Positions 1 through 6,185 of a stretch of 6,185 nucleotides of DNA are shown piece after piece; the first letter of the stretch is position 1; each line of letters begins with the position of its first letter. Below the pieces are notes generated by a model, which was not told the DNA's origin, did not search any database, and saw only the letters and a list, made by a program, of their open reading frames with translations. The DNA comes from a bacterium. Lineage in GTDB: Bacteria > Zixibacteria > MSB-5A5 > GN15 > FEB-12. The stretch is taken from positions 1 to 6,185 of the forward strand of contig DAOVOW010000126.1 in the NCBI GenBank assembly GCA_030629485.1, given 5' to 3'. Position numbers and translations under genes: made by a program.

Positions 1-1711
1 CAAAACTCTCCGGGATCGCCAACCCTTCCATTCGCTTGAATTTTTCAATCTCGCGCTGCTGTTTGTCCAGATAGCCGCTGTATTTTATTAGAATCGCAGC
101 TCTCTGAAGCGCTTCCGGGCTACCTTGAAAATGACCATCGAATTTCCTGGCCAGAGTCAGGGCCTCATCAATCGACAGGTTGGGCTGCCGGATCAGGTTG
201 GCCAGACTCACCCGGTCGGCTTTTTGGAAACGTTCGCCGGCCGAACCAAGCTCAGCCACTTTGACTCGCTTTTTCTCCAACAACGTGACCAGTTCTTTGG
301 TTTGGGCCTCGAGAGTTGAAAATGCCTCAACCTCATCACTCTCCACCAAGCCATACTTGTGAGCATACCGGTAAAGGCGATCCCGCGCATTGTCCTCACG
401 CAGCGCCAAGCGATACTCCGCCCGAGAGGTGAACATGCGATACGGTTCGGTGATCGTGCGCGTACACAGATCATCAATCATCACCCCGATGTAAGCCTCC
501 GACCGGTCGAGAATGAAGGGCGGCGCCTTTTCCAAATACAGCGCAGCATTCACTCCAGCCATCAGGCCCTGAGCCGCTGCCTCTTCGTAACCCGAGGTGC
601 CGTTGATCTGTCCGGCGAAGAACAGGCCGCGAACGGACTTCGTCTCCAGAGAAGGCTTGATCTGACTCGGTGGGCAGTAGTCGTACTCGATAGCATAGCC
701 CGGTTGCGTGATCACCGCCCGCTCCAGCCCGCGTACCGTTCTGATAGCCACTTCCTGTATATCCTGTGGCAGCGCCGTCGCAAAGCCGTTGGGGTATATC
801 TCGTTAGTGCCGTTTCCTTCGGGTTCTAGAAAGATCTGATGTGTCTCTTTATCGGGGAAGCGATGAAACTTGTCCTCGATTGATGGGCAGTAACGCGGCC
901 CGGTGCTGCTTATCTGACCTGAAAAGATCGGTGATCGATGCTGGTTGGCCGAGATCAGGCGCTTGGTTTCATCAGTAGTGTAAGTCAGGTGACAGGGCAC
1001 CTGCTCGAACCGGCGGCGAGGTGAACGACAGGAGAAAAACGGTATCGGTTCCTCACCCGGTTGAGGTTGGCATAGCGACCAGTCGATTGTGTCGCCGTCC
1101 AGCCGTGGCGGTGTGCCGGTCTTCAAGCGTCCAACCTCGAAGCCGAGCCCGCGAAGTGATTCCGATAGCCCATATGCTGCCGGTTCACCCATGCGGCCGG
1201 CCTCAATCTTCTCCTCGCCGATATGGATCAGCCCGGAAAGAAAAGTCCCGGAGCACACAATCACCGCCCCGGCGCTGATTTGCCGGCCTGACACGGTCCT
1301 GACTGCTGCCACTGAGTTATCACGGACAGTTATCCCATCCACGATATCCTCGATAATCTCAACACCCTTTGTTCGGCTGACATGATCGCAGACAAACTGA
1401 TTATACTCCACTCGATCGGCCTGCGCCCTGGTTGACCAGACGGCCGGTCCACGGGACAGGTTGAGCCGTCTGAACTGTATCCCGGTAGCGTCGATGGCTT
1501 CCGCCATGAGGCCGCCAAGTGCATCTATCTCCTTGACAAGGTGTGACTTACCGATACCACCTACGGCCGGATTGCATGACATCAGAGCCAGCCGTTTGGC
1601 ATCCATGGTAACGATTGCCACCCGACGTTCCATCCGAGCGGCCACCAGCGCAGCCTCAACCCCGGCGTGTCCTCCGCCGACAACTACTATGTCAAAGTCG
1701 TAATCCGTCAT
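1..1711 (-). CDS. mnmG: MnmG (GidA), tRNA U34 carboxymethylaminomethyl-modifying FAD enzyme, 3' end cut by window
   Basis: FAD-dependent cytoplasmic enzyme that works with MnmE to install the (carboxymethyl)aminomethyl group on C5 of the wobble uridine in several tRNAs. The reading frame is open from the ATG at 1711 to the left edge, about 570 codons. The family is usually about 620-630 residues, and the last visible part (KYSGYLDKQQREIEKFKRM) aligns near the C-terminus of E. coli MnmG, so about 60 residues lie outside. Seen directly: the dinucleotide-binding GGGHAG at residues 12-17; CNPAVGGIGK with Cys46; the first GidA signature GPRYCPSIEDKFHRF with Cys275; the second signature starting AGQINGTSGYEEAAAQG at about 366; and TEPYRMFTSRAEYRL. 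Cys46 and Cys275 correspond to the two conserved catalytic-region cysteines of the family. No frameshift or stop is seen. The Shine-Dalgarno is weak. It lies 89 nt downstream of mnmE, the usual partner. Confidence 0.97.
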   Translation of the reverse strand, partial: MTDYDFDIVVVGGGHAGVEAALVAARMERRVAIVTMDAKRLALMSCNPAVGGIGKSHLVKEIDALGGLMAEAIDATGIQFRRLNLSRGPAVWSTRAQADRVEYNQFVCDHVSRTKGVEIIEDIVDGITVRDNSVAAVRTVSGRQISAGAVIVCSGTFLSGLIHIGEEKIEAGRMGEPAAYGLSESLRGLGFEVGRLKTGTPPRLDGDTIDWSLCQPQPGEEPIPFFSCRSPRRRFEQVPCHLTYTTDETKRLISANQHRSPIFSGQISSTGPRYCPSIEDKFHRFPDKETHQIFLEPEGNGTNEIYPNGFATALPQDIQEVAIRTVRGLERAVITQPGYAIEYDYCPPSQIKPSLETKSVRGLFFAGQINGTSGYEEAAAQGLMAGVNAALYLEKAPPFILDRSEAYIGVMIDDLCTRTITEPYRMFTSRAEYRLALREDNARDRLYRYAHKYGLVESDEVEAFSTLEAQTKELVTLLEKKRVKVAELGSAGERFQKADRVSLANLIRQPNLSIDEALTLARKFDGHFQGSPEALQRAAILIKYSGYLDKQQREIEKFKRMEGLAIPESF

Positions 1712-1800
1712 ATCTTGCTCATGTTACAGTCAAGGCATCACAGGCAGTTTCCTGCGGCTGGAGGCCGAGAATCCCAGCTTGACTGGGTTTCATGTGAAAC
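1712..1800. other. mnmE-mnmG intergenic spacer with short inverted repeats
   Basis: This 89-nt gap holds the parS-like palindrome at its right end and a small hairpin at 1773-1787 (CCCAG, loop CTTGA, CTGGG). A second short inverted repeat lies at 1755-1767 (CGGC/GCCG). None is followed by a T-run on the minus strand, so I see no intrinsic terminator and mnmE and mnmG are probably cotranscribed. No convincing -35/-10 pair for mnmG was found. Confidence 0.5.
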
Positions 1801-1801
1801 C
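1786..1801. promoter_or_regulatory. Candidate parS-like ParB-binding palindrome
   Basis: The sequence GGTTTCATGTGAAACC is a perfect 16-bp palindrome except at its central two-base step (CATGTG read one way, CACATG the other). It matches the widely conserved chromosomal parS consensus TGTTTCACGTGAAACA at 13 of 16 positions, with differences at both ends and at one central base. It lies at the mnmE stop codon in the mnmE-mnmG gap. In many genomes parA and parB follow mnmG and rsmG, so a centromere site here would fit the context. The identity as parS is an inference; binding is not shown, and three mismatches make it a weak site at best. Confidence 0.4.
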
Positions 1802-3200
1802 TATTTGCCGATACAGAATTTTGAGAAAATCTGATCCAGGATTTCCTCATTGTATATTTTTCCCGTGATTTCGTCCAACGCATCAGCCGCCAAACGCAGT
1901 TCGAAGACGACCAACTCGGGTGACTCACGGCGCCGAAGTAAACGAGCAGCCCGTTTCATCTGTCGAGTTGCTATTTGCAGCTTTTGACGATGCCGCGCCG
2001 AAGTTACCACCAGCCCGGAGGTAAGATCAGGCATGGACGAATGAACTCGTTGGGCCAGCCGCTGCACGAACTTCAAAAAACCCCTTCGAGTAAGACAGGA
2101 GATCTGAATCAGTTCATCCGAGTCCGAATTCCCATGCTCAAGGCTCTTGGTTAGCAGATCTATCTTGTTGCCCACCAAAAGACTACGACGCGCCTTGAGA
2201 TGTGCAAGATCGGACCGCGCCTCCGAGCGCCATCTCTTGCGTGACACATCGACGATCCACAATACCAGGTCACAATCCGAGACTAACTGCCTTGCCACTC
2301 GCTGCCCGGCCTTTTCGACCTGGCCACTATAAAGACGAAGCCCAGCGGTATCTATGATGTTAACCGGCAGACCATCCAATTCGATCCACTCCGAGAGGTA
2401 GTCTCGCGTGGTCCCTGGAGTCGGCGCCACAAGCGCTCGCTGCTGCTTCAGGAGCAGGTTGAATAACGAGGATTTCCCCGCGTTAGGCCGACCCGCAATT
2501 ACCAGCTTGAATCCTTCACGAAGGATACGTCCTGAGTCATAGCTCTTATTGAGGGCGCTGATCGTTGAGATCAGTTGGCTGAGGGCATCGGCGTTGCTCC
2601 CATGGTCTTCGGGTGAGATATCCTCCTGGGGGTAGTCAATAGAGGCTTCGATTTCCGCGAGTATCTCCACCAGCCCCTTTCGGAGTCTCTCAATATGCTC
2701 CGCGTATGCTCCCGATAAATGCTCCCGTGCCACATTGAGCGATGTCTCCGTATTGGCGGCGATAATCTCGGCGACCGCTTCGGCTCGGGTAAGGTCCATG
2801 CGCCCGTTGAGGAAGGCCAGACGCGTGAACTCACCTGGTTCTGCGGCTCGCGCGCCTGATGTTAACAACTGACCCAGCAATAGCGTAACTACCTCAGAGC
2901 CGCCGTGGCAGTATATCTCCGCCTGCCTCAAACCTGTGTATGAGCGACCCGCCGGCATGTATACTGCCATGACTTCATCGAGCCGCTCGCCGCTGCTGCC
3001 ACAAAACCAGCCGGTCCGCATCTGAAAGGGACGCCACGCCACTTGGCGTCCACGGGAGGATTTGAAGTGCCTTTTGAGAAGATTCAGACTGCGTTCGCCG
3101 GCGATTCGGACAGCGGCAATGCCGCCTTGTCCCGGCGGCGTAATCACGGCGGCGATGGTGTCGCCGCCCAGCAGGTCAGGGTTTTTTTTTTCGGCGGCAT
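1801..3200 (-). CDS. mnmE: MnmE (TrmE), tRNA modification GTPase; start needs a one-base shift in an A10 run
   Basis: Potassium-dependent GTPase that partners MnmG in wobble-uridine modification of tRNA; it uses a folate one-carbon donor. Numbered from the ATG at 3200 with one extra A, the protein is 466 residues, close to the family norm (E. coli 454). Domains: N-terminal folate-binding domain (DTIAAVITPPGQGG, 14-27), helical domain, and inserted G domain with P-loop GRPNAGKS (237-244), PGTTRD, DTAG (284-287), NKID (345-348) and Glu296 in the place of the catalytic E. coli Glu282. The C-terminus is FCIGK with the conserved Cys463. Odd: the ATG, 3 nt after the yidC stop, is out of frame; the frame is recovered only by a -1 slip or one added A in the A10 tract at 3182-3191. 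The only normal in-frame alternative close by is GTG at 3279, inside yidC, without a Shine-Dalgarno. Also odd: the usual TGED of the N-domain reads TGLR. Confidence 0.93.
3182..3191 (-). repeat. A10 homopolymer (coding strand) at the mnmE start
   Basis: Ten consecutive T on the plus strand, read as A10 in the mRNA, directly after ATG CCG CCG. Read without slippage from ATG 3200, the frame ends at a TGA (3146-3144) after 18 codons. Adding one A, or slipping back one base, gives MPPKKKNPDLLGGDTIAAV and continues into intact MnmE. Runs of nine or more A are known sites of transcriptional slippage in bacteria and are also frequent assembly errors; the sequence alone cannot separate these. Confidence 0.9.
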
Positions 3201-3203
3201 AGA

Positions 3204-4904
3204 CTACGTCGTCATAACTTCTGTATTCTTTCGGCGCTTGAACAGCACGTAGTCCAGCAGTGAGAAAACAGAGAAACACACCCAGTATAGCACCAGCCCG
3301 GCCGCGAATTTGTAGAAGATGAAACCCATAAACAGCGGCATGATGTAGCCAATCATCTTGTTCTGCGCCGTGCTCGGCATGGTCAGTTTCTGCGAGAGGA
3401 ACTGAGCTACCACCATTATCACAACCAAAATCATGTAGGGATCGGTGAGACCCGATGCCCCGCGCGACAGATCGCTGATGAACCAGACGAAGGGTGCGTC
3501 GCGCAGCAGGATGGTGGAGCGGAAAACACTGAAGAGCGCAAAAAACAGCGGCATCTGCGGCAACATGGGCAGGCATCCGGAGATGGGATTAACGCCATGC
3601 TTTTTGTAAAGCTTCATCATCTCCTTGTTCACTGCCTGCGGGTTCTTTTTGTGCTTGACCTTGAGTTCTTCGATTTTCGGTTGCAGATCACGCATCGCCT
3701 GCATCGACTTGAACGATTTCATAGACAACGGCAGCGTGATGATTTTCACCAGAAGGGCGAACAGGATTATGACCATGCCGTAGTTCGGAACATAATCGTA
3801 CATGCGCGGCAACACCCAGATGATAGCGAGGGCGAACGGTTTGATGATCCACCCGACGAATGGCGTGGTGCCGATGTCGAGCATGTCTTCCAGCCCGACA
3901 TTGTACTCAGAAAGCAGCAAGTAATCCAGCGGGCCGACAAAGACGGTGACGGTGTCGCTCAGGTTTGACACACCGGCAAAATCAAGGACCATGCCGGCGG
4001 TGATGCGACGTGCTTCGATGCTGCCGTCGGGGGTCGATACCTTCTCCTTCACGCCGTTGGCAAACACGTCGTTGACTTCGCGACGAGGAATCAATACGGC
4101 CGCGAAATACTTCTGACGGACGCCGACCCATGACGTGAGACCTTGCATCGTCTGGTTCAAACGTCCGTCGTCGAAGTCATCAAGCGCCTCACGCGAACCG
4201 CCCTGCATGGTAACAGCTTGCATCGCCTCGTAGTCGCTACGCGGCTGCGGTTCGGTGACACCGAGCGGTGTGTTCCAGGTCAAACGGTACGAGCCGCTAA
4301 ACCCCAGCGAGTTGATGCCGACGAGGTCCAGGGTCAGGTCATAGTGATAGGCATCCGGGTAGAACCGCAACGTTCGCCGAAGTTGACCGCCGTTGCCGTT
4401 GTCATAAGTGTACACCACCTCAAACGTGTCGCGGGTGGCGTCATAGTGACCGGGTTGGAGGTTCGATGTAAAGGCGATCCGGGCCGTCGAAAAAGTGCCG
4501 CCGGCAAAAGTCGCCGTAGGGGTAGCTTCGATGGCGTCGGGGAGCATCTCGATTATTTGGCCGTCGCGATATGTGTACTCAAGCAACTTGAGAGAGACCG
4601 GACCGCCACCGTAGCTGCTAAGAACCACCTCGTATTTGTTGGTCACTACAAAAATGGTGTCGCGTCCGAGGCTGTCGGTTGATTCCACAAGTGTAGGGAC
4701 AAGCCGCTCAGCCGGATACCGTTCGATCTCAGTCTCTACCTGCTGCTCTGCCTCCGCCCAGTCAGGCGCTACCCGCGTGGAATCAGCCTGTATCGTGGTC
4801 GGTTCCGGTACCGGTTCGACCAGCCCTAAGAACTCAAGTATTTGGCCGTAGAATACAATTGCAATGACCAGCAATATGACCAAAGGTAGCGTTTTCTTGT
4901 CCAA
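3204..4904 (-). CDS. yidC: YidC, inner-membrane protein insertase (long, periplasmic-domain type)
   Basis: Inserts and folds proteins in the inner membrane, alone or with SecYEG. The protein has 566 residues, close to the usual 540-600 of diderm bacteria. TM1 is at about 6-28 (LPLVILLVIAIVFYG), followed by an acidic, Pro/Glu-rich linker and a beta-rich periplasmic domain from about 80 to 330 (with WVGVRQKYFAAVLIP). The insertase core runs from about 350 to 555 with membrane segments near 352-368, 374-393, 443-465, 488-506 and 520-556. Typical core motifs are seen: MRDLQPKIEELK (404-415), NPISGCLPMLPQMPLF (439-454) and GLVLYW (536-541). Lys387 stands where E. coli has the functional TM2 arginine, a conservative change. 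The C-terminal tail is short and basic. The start is TTG at 4904, chosen because GGAAGG lies 5 nt upstream and TM1 begins just after it. It is 51 nt downstream of yidD; mnmE begins 3 nt after its TAG. Confidence 0.97.
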   Translation of the reverse strand: MDKKTLPLVILLVIAIVFYGQILEFLGLVEPVPEPTTIQADSTRVAPDWAEAEQQVETEIERYPAERLVPTLVESTDSLGRDTIFVVTNKYEVVLSSYGGGPVSLKLLEYTYRDGQIIEMLPDAIEATPTATFAGGTFSTARIAFTSNLQPGHYDATRDTFEVVYTYDNGNGGQLRRTLRFYPDAYHYDLTLDLVGINSLGFSGSYRLTWNTPLGVTEPQPRSDYEAMQAVTMQGGSREALDDFDDGRLNQTMQGLTSWVGVRQKYFAAVLIPRREVNDVFANGVKEKVSTPDGSIEARRITAGMVLDFAGVSNLSDTVTVFVGPLDYLLLSEYNVGLEDMLDIGTTPFVGWIIKPFALAIIWVLPRMYDYVPNYGMVIILFALLVKIITLPLSMKSFKSMQAMRDLQPKIEELKVKHKKNPQAVNKEMMKLYKKHGVNPISGCLPMLPQMPLFFALFSVFRSTILLRDAPFVWFISDLSRGASGLTDPYMILVVIMVVAQFLSQKLTMPSTAQNKMIGYIMPLFMGFIFYKFAAGLVLYWVCFSVFSLLDYVLFKRRKNTEVMTT

Positions 4905-4955
4905 TTTTGCCTTCCCTGTCTGAATCTTCCTATTATACTCAGTCCATCCGTGAAT

Positions 4956-5189
4956 TTACTCAACCGGGTCATAGCCGGGCTCATGCCACGGGTGGCACCG
5001 GAGCACTCGCTTGACACTCATTATGCTCCCACGCCATGCTCCGTGCTTCCGTAGCGCATCCTGCGCATAATGGGAGCATGACGGGTCAAAACGACAGCCA
5101 TTACCAAAAATGGGCGATAGACTGTATCTATAGACGTCAATCAATAAGATGAGAATGCGAGCAATCAGCCCCACCTCAGTTGAGGGCAT
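4956..5189 (-). CDS. yidD: YidD, membrane protein insertion efficiency factor
   Basis: Small membrane-associated protein of the YidD family that helps YidC-dependent insertion; its exact mechanism is not settled. From ATG 5189 it has 77 residues, typical for the family (70-85). An amphipathic or hydrophobic N-terminal helix (LIARILILLIDVYRYSLSP, about 8-26) is followed by the family signature CRFDPSCSHYA (32-42), KHGAWRGS and VKRVLRCHPWHEPGYDPV (59-76). The three conserved cysteines are Cys32, Cys38 and Cys65. The frame is open upstream to 5276, but that extension lies inside rnpA and looks nothing like YidD. ATG 5189 overlaps the end of rnpA by 14 nt and has no clear Shine-Dalgarno, so translational coupling to rnpA is likely; GTG at 5174 is an alternative start. 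Confidence 0.95.
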   Translation of the reverse strand: MPSTEVGLIARILILLIDVYRYSLSPIFGNGCRFDPSCSHYAQDALRKHGAWRGSIMSVKRVLRCHPWHEPGYDPVE

Positions 5190-5529
5190 CGTTGATGTGT
5201 TCGATTGTCTGATTGATTTCTGCATGTAACTGCCTAAAACCAGTCTCGGCGGAGGCAGGACGGGGTACGATACCAAACCTCACCGGTTCTTTCAAGCCGC
5301 CTCGACATAAGCGAATCGCTTCGCGAAGGCGACGTTTGATGCGGTTTCGCTGAACCGCCGATCCCAATGCGCGCCCAACAAAGACGCCGTACTGGAAACG
5401 ATCAGATTGCTGCCATACACATACCAGGCTGTTGCCGGTATGCCGTCGGCCGTCTCTGAACAATCGCTCAATGTCGCGGCGACTTCTCAAGCTGGTAGCC
5501 CTTGGGAGTTTATTTCTTTCGGCCAACAC
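5176..5529 (-). CDS. rnpA: RnpA, ribonuclease P protein component
   Basis: Protein subunit of RNase P, which binds the catalytic RNA and helps position pre-tRNA for 5' leader removal. It has 117 residues, within the usual range of about 110-125, and is strongly basic. The N-terminus [20 protein letters not shown] (8-27) matches the family start, the middle strand region [16 protein letters not shown] follows, and the signature [11 protein letters not shown] is at 61-71. Start GTG at 5529 is chosen because it places the conserved LPxxxxLR block a few residues in; TTG at 5526 is equally possible. Both lie inside the end of rpmH (20 nt overlap), and no Shine-Dalgarno is visible, which suggests coupling to rpmH translation. 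Its stop overlaps the yidD start. Confidence 0.96.
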   Translation of the reverse strand: MLAERNKLPRATSLRSRRDIERLFRDGRRHTGNSLVCVWQQSDRFQYGVFVGRALGSAVQRNRIKRRLREAIRLCRGGLKEPVRFGIVPRPASAETGFRQLHAEINQTIEHINDALN

Positions 5530-5662
5530 TGACAGTCAATCTTTTGCGGCCCTTGGCCCGACGCCGGGCTAACACTCTGCGACCGCCCTTGGTGGCCATA
5601 CGTGATCGAAAGCCGTGGTCGTTCAGCTTCTTGCGATTCGACGGTTGGAATGTTCGTTTCAT
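5510..5662 (-). CDS. rpmH: RpmH, 50S ribosomal protein L34
   Basis: Small basic protein of the large ribosomal subunit. The product has 50 residues, beginning with the family hallmark [11 protein letters not shown] and containing [30 protein letters not shown], nearly identical to L34 across bacteria. It is a few residues longer than the common 44-47 because of a C-terminal VGRKK tail, which lies in the overlap with rnpA. The start is ATG 5662, with GAGGAA at 5672-5677 nine nt upstream; the frame stays open further upstream but that part is intergenic. It is the first gene of the minus-strand operon, with its promoter just upstream. Confidence 0.98.
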   Translation of the reverse strand: MKRTFQPSNRKKLNDHGFRSRMATKGGRRVLARRRAKGRKRLTVSVGRKK

Positions 5663-6036
5663 TTTGTCATATTCCTCAAATAATAAAGCCCGATAATATA
5701 ACCTTTCTTCCGGTGGCGTCAAGGCAATTAAGGCTCTTAGCGAGCTTCGTTGGTTTCCACTCTTCCGATCGCCAGTCCATAGCTTCCTGCTTTCAATCGG
5801 CCGTGACGGCAACCAATCCGCCAATGTTGATCCATTTTGACGTTGCCAACCATTATCATAACAGCTTACTTTGAGAGAAGAAACAAATTCAAAGGAAATC
5901 GTGTCGTCCGACTCTGGCCTTAAGATCCGTCGGTGGACTGATACAGTGAGGCTGGAGCGTTCGGTTGTTTCTACGATACATACCGCACCCCCTGGGTGGA
6001 GATCGGTAGAGGAACGAAGTAGCAGCAGGAACTGAC
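5663..6036. other. Divergent intergenic region between rpmH and the kinase gene
   Basis: These 374 nt contain the rpmH promoter at the left and the leader of the plus-strand kinase gene at the right, and I see no credible coding sequence. A TTGACG at 5837-5842 on the plus strand could be a -35 for the kinase, but the best -10 at 16-nt spacing (TAACAG, 5859-5864) is poor. A small perfect hairpin, CACCC-CCT-GGGTG, lies at 5986-5998 in the kinase leader. No DnaA box (TTATNCACA) was found in this region. Confidence 0.6.
5693..5722 (-). promoter_or_regulatory. Sigma70-type promoter of the rpmH operon
   Basis: On the minus strand, a -35 hexamer TTGACG (5722-5717, five of six consensus bases) is followed after 16 nt by TATATT (5700-5695), or after 18 nt by TATTAT (5698-5693). 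Transcription would start near 5686-5690, giving a leader of about 25 nt that carries the rpmH Shine-Dalgarno. This is the only strong promoter I see for the rpmH-to-mnmG series. Confidence 0.75.
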
Positions 6037-6185
6037 ATGGAACCTGACGACGACAAGACGCGCACTCACGTCGTGCTGACCAAGGGCACGATGGTGGCGC
6101 ACTACCGCATCGCTGAGAAGATCGGCGCCGGCGGCATGGGTGAGGTGTACCTGGCTGAGGATACCAAGCTCAAGCGCCAGGTTGC
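6037..6185 (+). CDS. Hanks-type serine/threonine protein kinase, N-terminal fragment cut by window
   Basis: The frame from ATG 6037 is open to the right edge and gives 49 complete residues. After a short charged lead ([12 protein letters not shown]) comes the start of a bacterial eukaryote-like kinase domain: [21 protein letters not shown], with the glycine-rich ATP-binding loop [10 protein letters not shown] at 29-38 and the beginning of the strand that would carry the VAIK-type lysine (KLKRQV...). The GGMGEVY pattern is typical of PknB-like kinases. The start is supported by AGGA at 6027-6030, six nt upstream; ATG at 6091 (Met19) is too close to the domain to be preferred. The downstream sensor or effector domains are outside the window, so its role cannot be given. 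It is transcribed away from the rpmH operon and looks richer in G and C than its neighbours. Confidence 0.9.
   Translation, partial: MEPDDDKTRTHVVLTKGTMVAHYRIAEKIGAGGMGEVYLAEDTKLKRQV

Noticed and set aside
359..829. Plus-strand open frame of 156 codons
   Set aside because: It is antisense to the conserved core of mnmG, including the second GidA signature, and has no recognisable features.
1317..1340. Two TTATC-containing words resembling DnaA boxes
   Set aside because: They read TTATCACGG and TTATCCCAT, which miss the conserved CACA end, and they lie within the mnmG coding sequence.
1773..1787. Hairpin after mnmE as an intrinsic terminator
   Set aside because: The stem is only 5 bp and no T-run follows on the minus strand, so termination between mnmE and mnmG is not supported.
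3201..3576. ATG-initiated upstream extension of the mnmE frame (591 residues in total)
   Set aside because: The first 125 codons lie inside yidC in another frame, do not resemble any MnmE N-terminus, and would add a large unrelated region to a protein whose conserved start is at DTIAAVITPPGQGG.
4143..4682. Plus-strand open frame of 179 codons
   Set aside because: It is fully antisense to the conserved periplasmic domain of yidC and its product is rich in Arg and Val with no recognisable motif; it is a shadow of a real gene.
5190..5276. N-terminal extension of the yidD frame to 106 residues
   Set aside because: It is out of frame inside rnpA and unlike YidD; the 77-residue form has the family length.
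5663..5824. N-terminal extension of the rpmH frame to 104 residues
   Set aside because: The extension covers the promoter and leader; L34 universally starts at MKRTFQPS, which here has its own Shine-Dalgarno.

Overview
The window holds the conserved bacterial cluster rpmH-rnpA-yidD-yidC-mnmE-mnmG, all on the minus strand and read from right to left. The start of a divergently transcribed Hanks-type serine/threonine kinase gene lies on the plus strand at the right edge. In many bacteria this cluster lies near the replication origin. The YidC has a large periplasmic domain between TM1 and the insertase core, so the host is a diderm (Gram-negative type) bacterium. The mid-range G+C by eye and a kinase with the pattern [14 protein letters not shown] suggest an environmental phylum rich in such kinases (for example Zixibacteria or another FCB-type lineage). 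That placement is an inference and is weak.

Layout from right to left: 6037 to the right edge is the kinase N-terminus (+). The span 5663-6036 is a divergent intergenic region with a strong sigma70-type promoter for the minus-strand operon and the leader of the kinase gene. Then follow rpmH (L34), rnpA (RNase P protein), yidD (membrane insertion factor), yidC (membrane insertase), mnmE (tRNA modification GTPase) and mnmG (tRNA modification FAD enzyme, cut by the left edge with about 60 C-terminal residues missing). The genes are packed tightly: rpmH/rnpA overlap by 20 nt, rnpA/yidD by 14 nt, and mnmE restarts 3 nt after the yidC stop. The only sizeable gaps inside the cluster are 51 nt (yidD-yidC) and 89 nt (mnmE-mnmG). 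Several starts are non-ATG (GTG for rnpA, TTG for yidC) or lack a Shine-Dalgarno, which points to translational coupling.

The genes group by function: L34 and the RNase P protein serve translation and RNA processing, YidD and YidC insert membrane proteins, and MnmE with MnmG form the complex that makes the cmnm5 modification of U34 in certain tRNAs.

The genes themselves are ordinary. Two points deserve a second look. First, the only ATG near the expected start of mnmE is out of frame with the rest of the gene, and an A10 homopolymer lies directly after it; one extra A, a -1 slip, or a sequencing error there would restore a normal 466-residue MnmE. Second, a perfect 16-bp palindrome at the end of mnmE matches the ParB-binding parS consensus at 13 of 16 positions, in a place where parS sites would be expected. 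I see no mobile element, CRISPR array, tRNA or rRNA, and no strong evidence for a novel system.
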